A DNA stretch of 60,097 nt from Prolixibacteraceae bacterium (GTDB taxonomy: Bacteria > Bacteroidota > Bacteroidia > Bacteroidales > Prolixibacteraceae): NCBI GenBank assembly GCA_028282195.1, contig JANQII010000315.1:1-60097 (forward strand), written 5' to 3'. The number at the start of each line of letters is the position of its first letter. The stretch's first letter is position 1. Under the pieces are notes generated by a model. The model saw nothing but the letters and a program-made list of their open reading frames with translations. It had not been told where the DNA came from and made no database searches. A program made the translations under genes and the position numbers. Positions 17,248-25,610 of this stretch are shown piece by piece.

Positions 17248-17964
17248 ATGAATCCAATGATCTCAAAAATAGTTTTCCCTTTGTTGTTGAGTTCAGTAGC
17301 TTTTCAGCAGAGCATTAAGGAAATAAAAGGATATCAACTTTCCGGAGTGAGAGAATATACCTATAACGAAAAAAATGAACGCACCGGAAAGCTAATTTTC
17401 GATGCTGCAATGAACCTGGAGAGTTTTGTCCATTATTTGTATGATGCAAATGGCAATAAAATTGAAACGCTAAAATATAACAACGATAGTGTCTTAATTG
17501 CACGATACATCTATGTTTATAATAATGGTTTGAAGATTAAGAGTTTCAAATACGATTTTGAAAAACAGGAAGAAAGCGTTCGACTTTATAAGCACAATGA
17601 AAAAGGACAAATAATTCGCACAGAATATTTTAGCAATCATGAACTCAACAGGTATGTTGATGCAACTTTCACAGTAAAAGGTGAATACGAAAACCGGAAA
17701 ACTTACGATGCTGAAGATAAACTTAAGTATGAGAGTAAATACAGGTATGTGTACGAACAAGGTAAATTGATTGAGAAAAGCAGGCTTTCTGGTTCAGGTA
17801 AATTACAAACGAAAACAATATATAATTATAATCCTGATGGTAGTGAATCTGGTTACGACAGGCAATATTTTTCAGCTAAGAAAGATAAAAAACGCAGGTA
17901 TCGATACAATAAAAATGGCCAATGCATTGGGTCGTTAGTTTATGAATCTATTGAAGCAAAATAA
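17248..17964 (+). CDS. Exported YD/RHS-like repeat protein
   Basis: 238 residues with an N-terminal hydrophobic signal (FPLLLSSVAFQQS) and several repeats of the form Y-x-Y-N/D-x-x-G (YTYNEKNERTG, YLYDANGNKIET, YKHNEKGQIIRT, YNYNPDGSESGY, YRYNKNGQCIGS). Such beta-repeats resemble short YD/MORN-like repeat proteins of Bacteroidota. It starts 1 base after cbiK and ends 3 bases before btuF, so it is firmly in the corrinoid operon, but its role is unknown. It might bind or scaffold at the periplasm. Confidence 0.65.
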   Translation: MNPMISKIVFPLLLSSVAFQQSIKEIKGYQLSGVREYTYNEKNERTGKLIFDAAMNLESFVHYLYDANGNKIETLKYNNDSVLIARYIYVYNNGLKIKSFKYDFEKQEESVRLYKHNEKGQIIRTEYFSNHELNRYVDATFTVKGEYENRKTYDAEDKLKYESKYRYVYEQGKLIEKSRLSGSGKLQTKTIYNYNPDGSESGYDRQYFSAKKDKKRRYRYNKNGQCIGSLVYESIEAK

Positions 17965-17967
17965 GCA

Positions 17968-19089
17968 ATGAATAGATTTTCAATTTTGATAATTATCAAT
18001 TTTTGCTTGCTGCTTTTTCAGTTTTCATGCAATTATAAATCAGGGAAAGTAAAAGTACTGCATGAGAATTTTGAGTTGAAAGATTTAAAACATGCACAGA
18101 ATTTTAAAATTGAGAAATCTGTTAATTCAACTCTACTCAGCATTTGCAAAAAAAGGAAAAAGAATAGATTCGATACCTTTCAGTTGGTAGGTAACACATC
18201 GGATATTAAAAACCCTGCAACGGATATAAAAGTCCCTTGTCAGAAAATTGTATGTCTGTCATCAACACAACTTACATACTTTTTTGCGCTGAACGATATT
18301 GATAATATCGTTGCGATAAACAGCAGTCGATACCTTCAGCATAAAGGGATGAATGAGCTTTTACAAAGTGGTAAAGTGAAAAAGATTGGAAAGGAAGGTA
18401 ATTTTAGTATTGAAATGGTTGCAGCCCTCAATCCGGATGTCATTTTCGTTTCACCCTTTAAAACGGGAGGCTATGATGTTTTAAGAAACCTTGGCATTCC
18501 AATGGTTCCTATGGCTGCTTACAGTGAGCAAACACCTCTTGGGCGTGCTGAATGGATTAAGATGATTGCCTTGTTTTTGGGCAAAGAGAAAGAAGCAGAT
18601 AAAATTTTTAATGGAATTGAGAATCGCTACAGTAAGCTGAAAGCATTGACTTCTAATGTTGATTATCGTCCCTCGGTATTTTCAGGAAAAATGCGTTCTG
18701 GCAATTGGTATGTGCCTGGGGGCGAAAGTTTCTATGCTTCCTATTTTAAAGATGCCGGGGCTGACTATATTATAAAAGACACAATCCAGGGAGCTTATCC
18801 TGTTGGATTTGAAACAATTTATGAGAAAGCAGCTACATGTGATTTCTGGCGAATAATTCATCCTGAGAAAATAGGTTTTTCAATGGAGGATTTGTTAGCT
18901 CAAGATGTCCGTTATCAGGATTTTGAAGCTTTTAAATCAAAACATGTTTTATTCTGTAACATTCGGGAAAAGCCCTACTATGAGCAAGCTGCGATGAAGC
19001 CTGATACCTTATTGGCAGATTATATTTATCATTTTCATCCTAATCTTTTACCCGGTTACAAACCTGTTTTTTATGAGAAACTAAGATGA
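17968..19089 (+). CDS. btuF: Corrinoid ABC transporter substrate-binding lipoprotein (BtuF-like)
   Basis: 373 residues with a lipobox (LLFQFSCNY, Cys at about 21) and the class III periplasmic-binding fold: IVCLSSTQLTYFFAL, then ALNPDVIFVSPF and the long backbone helix near 200-235. It hands corrinoid from the outer-membrane receptor to BtuCD. Siderophore-binding relatives look the same, so the substrate is inferred from the operon. Overlaps the permease gene by 4 bases. Confidence 0.85.
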   Translation: MNRFSILIIINFCLLLFQFSCNYKSGKVKVLHENFELKDLKHAQNFKIEKSVNSTLLSICKKRKKNRFDTFQLVGNTSDIKNPATDIKVPCQKIVCLSSTQLTYFFALNDIDNIVAINSSRYLQHKGMNELLQSGKVKKIGKEGNFSIEMVAALNPDVIFVSPFKTGGYDVLRNLGIPMVPMAAYSEQTPLGRAEWIKMIALFLGKEKEADKIFNGIENRYSKLKALTSNVDYRPSVFSGKMRSGNWYVPGGESFYASYFKDAGADYIIKDTIQGAYPVGFETIYEKAATCDFWRIIHPEKIGFSMEDLLAQDVRYQDFEAFKSKHVLFCNIREKPYYEQAAMKPDTLLADYIYHFHPNLLPGYKPVFYEKLR

Positions 19090-20132
19090 ATAAAGGACTT
19101 GCACGAACATCGGTTATTTTAATATTATCAGCAGCCTTATTGATAATACTGGTTGTTCTGAACCTCGCACTGGGTTCAATCAATATCCCTGTAAACGAAA
19201 TAGAATCGATCCTGCTTTTAGGTACTTCTACAAATCCAATTTTTGAAAATATTGTACTAAAAACCCGTTTGCCACAAACCATCGTGGCTTTAGGAGCTGG
19301 TATGGCTTTGGGAGTTGCCGGCCTATTAATGCAAACTTTATTTCGAAACCCGCTTGCCGGTCCATCAGTTTTGGGTATCTCTTCAGGTTCAAGTCTGGGG
19401 GTCGCATTTGTAATGCTTTTTACAGGGAACCTGTTGGGATTTTCGTTTACAAGCCTTGGTCTTTGGGGAGATCTTGCTGTAGTTGCAGCTTCAATGATTG
19501 GAGCAGCTGGTGTTTTAGTCATTATCTTGATTATTTCACATCGAATTGGAGGAACACTTAGTGTGTTGATAATTGGAGTAATGATTGGTTACCTGTCAAG
19601 TTCCCTGGTTAGCCTTTTGAAGTTTTATAGTCCTGAAGAAGACATTCATAACTATGTCATTTGGGGACTGGGAAGTTTCAATCGTTTGGCACCATCTAGG
19701 GCTGGTATGTTCGGTTTGGTTACTATTATTCCTTCTTTGTTGGCTGTTGTTTTAAGTAAACCTTTAAATCTGTTGGCACTGGGTGACAGGTATGCTACTA
19801 ATTTGGGACTACCAATAAAAAGAGCCCGGTTTATGATCATTGCTGGTTCTGGTTTTTTAACAGCAGTTGTTACTTCGTTTTGCGGACCAATTATTTTTAT
19901 TGGTGTAGCTGTTCCGCACCTTGCTAAATTGTTGTCGCGCACCTCCAATCATTTCTTTTTAATTCTGAATGCTTGTTTGTTGGGGGCAGCAACATCATTG
20001 CTTTGTAACCTTATAGCCCGTTTGCCGGGAATTGAACACGAACTTCCGATTAACTCGGTAACTGCTTTTATAGGAGCACCTGTTGTTATCTGGGTTATTT
20101 ATAAACGCCGGATGGAAAACCGTTTGGAATAA
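19086..20132 (+). CDS. btuC: FecCD-family ABC permease (BtuC-like)
   Basis: 348 residues, about ten transmembrane helices. The family marks RLPQTIVALGAGMALGVAGL, QTLFRNPLAGPSVLGISSGSS and the coupling segment near LALGDRYATNLGLPIKRAR are all present. Its start codon overlaps the btuF stop (ATGA), and the ATPase gene follows 11 bases after. It transports corrinoid across the inner membrane as a dimer. Confidence 0.9.
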   Translation: MNKGLARTSVILILSAALLIILVVLNLALGSINIPVNEIESILLLGTSTNPIFENIVLKTRLPQTIVALGAGMALGVAGLLMQTLFRNPLAGPSVLGISSGSSLGVAFVMLFTGNLLGFSFTSLGLWGDLAVVAASMIGAAGVLVIILIISHRIGGTLSVLIIGVMIGYLSSSLVSLLKFYSPEEDIHNYVIWGLGSFNRLAPSRAGMFGLVTIIPSLLAVVLSKPLNLLALGDRYATNLGLPIKRARFMIIAGSGFLTAVVTSFCGPIIFIGVAVPHLAKLLSRTSNHFFLILNACLLGAATSLLCNLIARLPGIEHELPINSVTAFIGAPVVIWVIYKRRMENRLE

Positions 20133-20143
20133 ACCGTTAAATC

Positions 20144-21160
20144 ATGCAAAACGAAGTACTTCAAATCAAAAATTTGTCCATAGGTTATGGAAAAAACAAA
20201 AAGGAGAAAACTGTTTGTGAAAGCCTTTATGCTCAGATGAATGCAGGGGAGCTTGTCTGTTTGCTTGGTGAAAATGGAACAGGCAAAAGTACGCTCATTC
20301 GAACTTTATGTGGTTTTCAGCCTGCTTTGCATGGAAATGCTTTTTTGAATGGAAAAGAGCTTTCCAATTTGTCGGAAAAGGAGTTGGCTCTAGTCGTTTC
20401 AGTTGTGCTTACCGACAGGGTTATTGTACCTAATGCAACTGTTAAAGAAATAGTAGGACTTGGCAGAAGCCCATACACAGGCATGATGGGCAAATTAAAC
20501 ACTGAAGACCGTCAATTTGTTGATGAGGCTATTACAAAGTGTGGTATTCAGCATAAGAAAAACGACCGTTTATCAAACCTGAGCGATGGTGAACGGCAGA
20601 AAGTATTTATTGCAAAAGCATTAGCACAAAATACACCCATTATAATTTTGGATGAGCCTACTGCTTTTTTAGACATGCCTGCCCGGGTAGAAATTATTCA
20701 ATTGCTACGTTCAATAGCCAGTTCTTCTGGAAAATCGGTTTTAATGTCAACTCATGATTTGGATTTGGCTTTGCAAATGGCAGATAAACTGTGGCTACTT
20801 TCAAAAAATGGCAAATTACAAGTGGGAAGCCCGGAGGATTTGTTGATGAATAATTCTTTCCAGACACTTTTTAAAAACAGGGGAATCGAATTTGATAATC
20901 GTACAGGCTTGTTTAAAGTAGAATATCAGCATAATATAATTCTTCCGGTTAAAGGGAGAGGGTTTGAGTATGTCCTTTTGCGCAGGGCTTTTGCCCGAAA
21001 AGGCATTAAGCTTAGTCCGGCAAAAGAAGAAACAGGCATTTGGATTGAAATTGATAGGGAAAACGATCCTGTTTTTAAGTTTCATAAAGAAGGGAAAGTT
21101 GTGACTTCGGAAACAACGATTGAACGCTTTGTCTCAAACACTATAACCAGCTTGAATTAG
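20144..21160 (+). CDS. btuD: ABC transporter ATPase (BtuD-like) with C-terminal extension
   Basis: 338 residues. Walker A GENGTGKST, signature LSDGERQKVFIAKAL, Walker B IIILDEPTAFLD and the H-loop STHD lie within the first ~225 residues. The extra ~100 C-terminal residues (from about 240) are not part of the core ATPase and include KGRGFEYVLLRRAFARKGIK; their role is unknown. It powers the BtuC permease. It ends 1 base before the nitrilase gene. Confidence 0.88.
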   Translation: MQNEVLQIKNLSIGYGKNKKEKTVCESLYAQMNAGELVCLLGENGTGKSTLIRTLCGFQPALHGNAFLNGKELSNLSEKELALVVSVVLTDRVIVPNATVKEIVGLGRSPYTGMMGKLNTEDRQFVDEAITKCGIQHKKNDRLSNLSDGERQKVFIAKALAQNTPIIILDEPTAFLDMPARVEIIQLLRSIASSSGKSVLMSTHDLDLALQMADKLWLLSKNGKLQVGSPEDLLMNNSFQTLFKNRGIEFDNRTGLFKVEYQHNIILPVKGRGFEYVLLRRAFARKGIKLSPAKEETGIWIEIDRENDPVFKFHKEGKVVTSETTIERFVSNTITSLN

Positions 21161-21161
21161 T

Positions 21162-21962
21162 ATGAAGATAGCTGCAATACATAGTAAGTCAATTATTGGT
21201 GATTTGGATTTTAATCTACAGGAAACAAGCCGTTGGTTGAAAAAGCTTAGTGGTGATGGGGTGAAATTTGCTCTGTTTCCTGAATTAAACCTATCTGGTT
21301 ATACAAAAAATGAGGAAGTACTTAAAAGTATTTATTCCAGGCGTATTGAAGTTTTCAAGGTTTTAAAGAAAATTTCATCCCAACTAAAAATAGGGTTTGC
21401 TGTTGGATTTCCTGAGCTGGTAGGAAATCAATTAATGGTTTCGCAATTTCTGTTTCATGGAGGTAAACAAGTTGGAGTGCATCGTAAAACCCACCTGGGA
21501 CCAACTGAGAAATCAACTTTTCTGGAAGGCAACAGTATCGATCTTTTTTCAATTGACGACTTAAATGTCGGAATGCAGATTTGTTTTGAGTCGCACTTTC
21601 CCGAAATAAGTGCTATTCAAGCTCAGAAGGGGGCAAATTTATTAACCTTTTCTTTTGCTTCACCGAGGGAAAAGGCAGTTGAGAAGTTGGAACGCTTCAA
21701 GCGATTTTTATGCGCGCGGGCGTATGATAACTCATGTTATGCATTGGTCTGCAATCAGACTGGAACAACAGATAGTGGGAAAAAAATTCCTGGTATTAGT
21801 ATGATTATTGATCCTAAAGGTAAGGTTTTGTCGGAATCTATTGTAGAAGGAGGGGGATATTGTATTGCAGATTTTGAACCATCCATTATTGATCGGATTA
21901 GGAACTCAAAGATGGCTTGGTATAACAAACATAAACGAATTCATTTTTTGAACCGATTTTAA
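21162..21962 (+). CDS. Carbon-nitrogen hydrolase (nitrilase superfamily)
   Basis: 266 residues with the full Glu-Lys-Cys triad: E41 in FPELNLSGY, K109 in HRKTHLGP and C141 in MQICFESHFPE. Members hydrolyse amides or nitriles. The place of this gene, 1 base after the corrinoid importer ATPase and just before a radical SAM gene, suggests an amide bond of a corrinoid or its side chain as the substrate. That would make it a possible counterpart of CbiZ in remodelling imported corrinoids, which is inference. No signal peptide, so cytoplasmic. Confidence 0.8.
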   Translation: MKIAAIHSKSIIGDLDFNLQETSRWLKKLSGDGVKFALFPELNLSGYTKNEEVLKSIYSRRIEVFKVLKKISSQLKIGFAVGFPELVGNQLMVSQFLFHGGKQVGVHRKTHLGPTEKSTFLEGNSIDLFSIDDLNVGMQICFESHFPEISAIQAQKGANLLTFSFASPREKAVEKLERFKRFLCARAYDNSCYALVCNQTGTTDSGKKIPGISMIIDPKGKVLSESIVEGGGYCIADFEPSIIDRIRNSKMAWYNKHKRIHFLNRF

Positions 21963-21978
21963 CAAATATACTGTGCAT

Positions 21979-22932
21979 ATGAAAGCAATCGAAAAAATCG
22001 AATTGGGCAATTTTGATTTGTCAGACAACGAAATAATCGAACTTTTGAGTATTGATAATAATACTTCAGAGTTTTATCGATTAATTTCAGTTTCAAATGA
22101 TCTAAGCAGAAGAAAATTCAATAACAAAGGATATGTATTTACTCAGATTGGGATAAATGCAGAGCCATGTTCAGTAAATTGTAAATTTTGTTCTTTGGGT
22201 GTTGAACACTATTCACTGGAATCAAAATGGGAAAAGAATTTTGAGACAATTGAGTGCGAACTAAAGAGTCTTAATGAATATGAGTTTGACGACTTCTTCT
22301 TAATGACTACCGCGGATTACCCAATTCAAAAATTTTTAGAGATAGCTCAAAAATTAAAACCTTCTCTAAAATCAAATCAACGGTTTGTTGCGAATATTGG
22401 CGATTTTGACCTTGAAATCGCAAAACAATTGAAATCGGCCGGACTTACCGGGGTCTACCATATAAACAGATTGAGAGAAGGACAAGATACTCTAGCCAAT
22501 ACAGAAGACAGGGAAAAGACAATCGATGCGGCCAAAAGTGCAGGTTTAGAATTGTACTATTGCATTGAACCGATAGGCCCGGAGCATAGCCATGAGGAAT
22601 TGCTCGTTGAAATTAAAAGAGCAAGGGATTTGAAGATTGATGTAATGGCAGTCATGAGAAGAACACCTGTAAAAGGTACCCCTTTGGAAAAAATGGGACA
22701 AGTAACCGCATTGGAAATGACCAAAATTGCAGCAGTTACTAACATCGTAGTAAGCCCCTCACGTTCAATGAATGTTCACGAACCTGGTCAAATGTCTTTA
22801 CTGGCTGGGGTAAACCAACTTTACGCCGAACTGGGAGCTAACCCAAGAGATACCAATAGCCAAACAGAAAACAATCGTGGATTTACGCCTCGAATGGCAT
22901 GGGAAATGTTATCCGAAGCAGGTTACAATTAA
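21979..22932 (+). CDS. BioB-like radical SAM enzyme, unknown substrate
   Basis: 317 residues from the ATG at 21979 (a GTG two codons upstream is less likely). The [4Fe-4S] motif is C64-x3-C68-x2-C71 (CSVNCKFC). The TIM-barrel features follow biotin synthase and HydE: SAGLTGVYHINRLREG, a DREKTIDAAKSAGLEL segment and KGTPLEK. It is not BioB itself, because the usual Cys/Arg set for the second cluster is not evident. Its place between the nitrilase and adenosyltransferase genes points to corrinoid chemistry, perhaps the lower ligand or a side chain. Confidence 0.8.
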   Translation: MKAIEKIELGNFDLSDNEIIELLSIDNNTSEFYRLISVSNDLSRRKFNNKGYVFTQIGINAEPCSVNCKFCSLGVEHYSLESKWEKNFETIECELKSLNEYEFDDFFLMTTADYPIQKFLEIAQKLKPSLKSNQRFVANIGDFDLEIAKQLKSAGLTGVYHINRLREGQDTLANTEDREKTIDAAKSAGLELYYCIEPIGPEHSHEELLVEIKRARDLKIDVMAVMRRTPVKGTPLEKMGQVTALEMTKIAAVTNIVVSPSRSMNVHEPGQMSLLAGVNQLYAELGANPRDTNSQTENNRGFTPRMAWEMLSEAGYN

Positions 22933-22944
22933 AACAATAAAATT

Positions 22945-23514
22945 ATGGCAATAACAACTAAAACCGGAGATAGTGGAAAAACATCATTATTTGGTGGTGT
23001 TCGGGTTGAAAAGGATCACATTCGTATAGAATGCAACGGATTAATTGATGAGGTAAACGCACGCATTGGCTTATTGCTTGTTGAGCTTGAGCAAGATCAT
23101 TCGTGGTGTGAAAAGTTACTCTCAGTTCAACGCAGTATTATGCTGATGATGTCCCACATTGCCACCCCGGAAGATTGCCCCAAAGAAAACAAAAAATCAC
23201 ACCCTGAAGAAGCTTTAGTTTTATGCGATAGTTGGGTTGTTGAGCTAAATGAAGTCCTAAAAGATGAGAAACTTGCCTTTTTGTTGCCTGGCGGAAATCG
23301 TATTGCAGCTGCTTGTCATTTTGTTAGAACCGGGGTTCGGACTGCCGAACGTCGCCTTAATACGCTAAATAAACAAGAAGCAGTTCCTGTATATATATTG
23401 AAGTTTTTTAATCGCTTAAGTGATTTGTTTTATTTGCTGGCGATGGTTGAGCTTGTTAATAGTAAAGTAAAACCAGAAAAGTTTATGCTTTTCCCATCTC
23501 AAAAAAGAAAATGA
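22945..23514 (+). CDS. pduO: Cob(I)yrinic acid a,c-diamide adenosyltransferase, PduO type
   Basis: 189 residues. The N-terminal ATP loop TTKTGDSGKTSLFGG and the C-terminal helix RTGVRTAERRLNTL with LKFFNRLSDLFYLLA are the PduO/MMAB signature. It transfers adenosyl from ATP to cob(I)alamin-type corrinoids. It starts 12 bases after the radical SAM gene and its stop overlaps the start of cbiA by 4 bases, so the genes are coupled. Confidence 0.92.
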   Translation: MAITTKTGDSGKTSLFGGVRVEKDHIRIECNGLIDEVNARIGLLLVELEQDHSWCEKLLSVQRSIMLMMSHIATPEDCPKENKKSHPEEALVLCDSWVVELNEVLKDEKLAFLLPGGNRIAAACHFVRTGVRTAERRLNTLNKQEAVPVYILKFFNRLSDLFYLLAMVELVNSKVKPEKFMLFPSQKRK

Positions 23515-24917
23515 TGGATACTGAAAAATGTTCGGCCTTTTTACTTGCTGCACCTAAAAGTAATTCCGGGAAAACCATTGTGACTTTAGGATTAATCCGG
23601 GCACTACGAAAACGAGGGTTGAACATTCAGCCTTTTAAATGTGGGCCTGATTACATCGACACGATGCACCATACAAAGATAGCAGGTCGACCTTCATACA
23701 ATTTGGATTGCTGGATGGCATCAGAGAAACATGTAAAAGAAGTATTTAAAAAGCAACTTGCTAAAGCCAATATCGGCTTGATAGAAGGTGTGATGGGATT
23801 ATTTGATGGTGCCAAAAAAGATGAAGGCAGTTCTGCTGCCCTTGCCCGTTTACTTGATCTTCCTGTAGTGTTAGTGGTTGATGCATCAAGCGTTGCTTAT
23901 TCAGTTGCCCCTCTACTTTATGGATTCAAAAATTTCGATAAAAAAATAAATTTAGCAGGCGTCATCTTTAACAAAGTTGCCAGCCAAAGCCATTATCAAT
24001 TTTTAAAAGAAGCGGCAGCAGATGCAAATGTTGAAAGTCTGGGCTATGTTCCCCGGGATGAAAGACTGGCTATTGAATCCCGCCACCTGGGTCTGCATCT
24101 TCCGGGTGAGCACGGCAACATGCAAATTGTTGAAATAGCTGCCGGGTTGATTGAAGATCATGTGGATATTGATTTGTTGCTAAAGCTTTCAGGAAAAGAG
24201 TATAAATCATCAGAGACCCTGGAACAAGTTCAGGGTGACGCTTTTAATATATCTATCCGGCTAAATCCGGAACGTCATGCTGAACTTCATTCAGCATCTT
24301 CAACATTCTTGCAAAACAATCTGAAAATTGCCATTGCAAAAGATGAGGCTTTCAACTTTAGTTATGCTGCAAATATGGATGCTTTAAAAAAAATCGGGGA
24401 AATCCGGTTTTTTAGTCCTCTGAATGACAATGATGTTCCTGAATCCGATTTGATTTGGTTGCCTGGAGGTTATCCTGAGCTTTTTGTGAAAGAGCTGGCA
24501 AACAATCAATCAATGAAGGAAAGTATAAAAGCTGCAGTAGGATCAGGAAAAGCGATCGTTGCAGAGTGTGGAGGAATGATGTACCTGGCCAATGAGCTTG
24601 AAACAAAAGATGGCAAATCATTCCCAATGGTTGGCGTATTCAGACATTCTACTTCCTTTAAAGAAATGAAACTGCATTTAGGCTATCGCAGGGTGTTTTA
24701 TATTGATATCGAGTTATGTGGTCATGAGTTTCATTACTCCGGGTTGAAAGGGAAGATGACTGAAAAAGCAGATTGTCAGGTGAAAACAGCCAGGGGAAAG
24801 ACAATTGATACGCTTGTATTTCGCTACAAAAACTGCTGGGCTTCATATATGCACCTTTATTTGGGAGAGAGCGATAAACTCAGGAAATTTCTGAAAAACT
24901 TGAATTTAGATGTATAA
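23511..24917 (+). CDS. cbiA: Cobyrinate a,c-diamide synthase
   Basis: 468 residues. The N-terminal dethiobiotin-synthetase-like domain starts with APKSNSGKTIVTLGLIRALR and has KCGPDYIDTMHH; the C-terminal class I glutamine amidotransferase domain has its Cys at C353 (VAECGGMMYL). It amidates cobyrinate at a and c. A linker of about 30 residues (near 234-264) between the domains is encoded by a palindromic repeat (24211-24301), so the protein carries an in-frame insertion there. It overlaps cbiL by 8 bases. Confidence 0.93.
   Translation: MMDTEKCSAFLLAAPKSNSGKTIVTLGLIRALRKRGLNIQPFKCGPDYIDTMHHTKIAGRPSYNLDCWMASEKHVKEVFKKQLAKANIGLIEGVMGLFDGAKKDEGSSAALARLLDLPVVLVVDASSVAYSVAPLLYGFKNFDKKINLAGVIFNKVASQSHYQFLKEAAADANVESLGYVPRDERLAIESRHLGLHLPGEHGNMQIVEIAAGLIEDHVDIDLLLKLSGKEYKSSETLEQVQGDAFNISIRLNPERHAELHSASSTFLQNNLKIAIAKDEAFNFSYAANMDALKKIGEIRFFSPLNDNDVPESDLIWLPGGYPELFVKELANNQSMKESIKAAVGSGKAIVAECGGMMYLANELETKDGKSFPMVGVFRHSTSFKEMKLHLGYRRVFYIDIELCGHEFHYSGLKGKMTEKADCQVKTARGKTIDTLVFRYKNCWASYMHLYLGESDKLRKFLKNLNLDV
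24211..24301. repeat. In-frame palindromic repeat pair inside cbiA
   Basis: Two related units lie in opposite orientation: 24211-24240 (ACCCTG...CAGGGT arms around GAACAAGTT) and 24273-24301 (ATGCTGAA...TTCAGCAT). The reverse complement of unit 1 aligns with unit 2 with paired changes in both arms. The 91-bp block has no stop in the cbiA frame and adds a stretch containing TLEQVQGD and RHAELHSAS. This resembles a widespread bacterial intergenic repeat translated in many proteins. Confidence 0.75.
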
Positions 24918-25602
24918 AAAAGGAAAACTTACAGGGGTTGGCATTGGTCCCGGTGATCCGGAGTTGATCACAGTTAAAGGGATGAAAGCACTTGAATCGG
25001 CTGATGTTATTTTTTATCCTGCCAGCAAATTGGAAGGGAAACAGGAAAAGTCCTTTTCAGTTCAGATTTTGGCTCAGCTTGGTTTAAAAGTTTCATGTCG
25101 ACCACTACTCATACCAATGAATGCTAAAAACCGGGAGACAAATTATCAATTGGCTTTTGAGAAAATTAAAGCTGAAGTTGAGTCTGGCAAAAAGGTGGTA
25201 ATGGTAGCTGAAGGTGACCTTCTCTTTTACAGTACATTTGGTTATATCTTAAAATTGGCTGAAACTGAAAATATACCCTGTGATCTTATTCCGGGAATCC
25301 CAGCGTTTATAGCTGCAGGTTCAGCCGGAAAAAGGGCAATTGTGGAAGGCGCAAATGCTTTTGAAGTTATAGCTAGACCTGAAAGTTTTCAGCAAATAGA
25401 ACATGCCCTAAAAACAGATAGGACTGTGGTTGTAATGAAAATGAGCGTTTTAAATGGTTGGGATGCTTTTCTTCAAGATTGCAATCGGGAATTCCTGTAT
25501 GCGGAAGGAATTGGAACGTCAGCCCAGTTTTTGACAACAAAGGTTGAAGATATTTCAGATCGTGAGATCCCCTATTTTTCATTAATAACTTTTTACGCAT
25601 AA
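24910..25602 (+). CDS. cbiL: Precorrin-2/cobalt-factor-2 C20-methyltransferase
   Basis: 230 residues of the tetrapyrrole methylase fold: GVGIGPGDPELITVKGMKAL at the N-terminus, VVMVAEGDLLFYSTFGY, and ECM-type LIPGIPAFIAAGS. These fit CbiL/CobI, which methylates C20 using SAM. It begins within the last codons of cbiA and ends 8 bases before cbiHC. Confidence 0.92.
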   Translation: MYKKGKLTGVGIGPGDPELITVKGMKALESADVIFYPASKLEGKQEKSFSVQILAQLGLKVSCRPLLIPMNAKNRETNYQLAFEKIKAEVESGKKVVMVAEGDLLFYSTFGYILKLAETENIPCDLIPGIPAFIAAGSAGKRAIVEGANAFEVIARPESFQQIEHALKTDRTVVVMKMSVLNGWDAFLQDCNREFLYAEGIGTSAQFLTTKVEDISDREIPYFSLITFYA

Positions 25603-25610
25603 AATCAACT

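Noticed and set aside
19040-19522. A 160-codon open frame on the minus strand
   Set aside because: Antisense to btuC; composition is that of a mirror frame of a membrane-protein gene.
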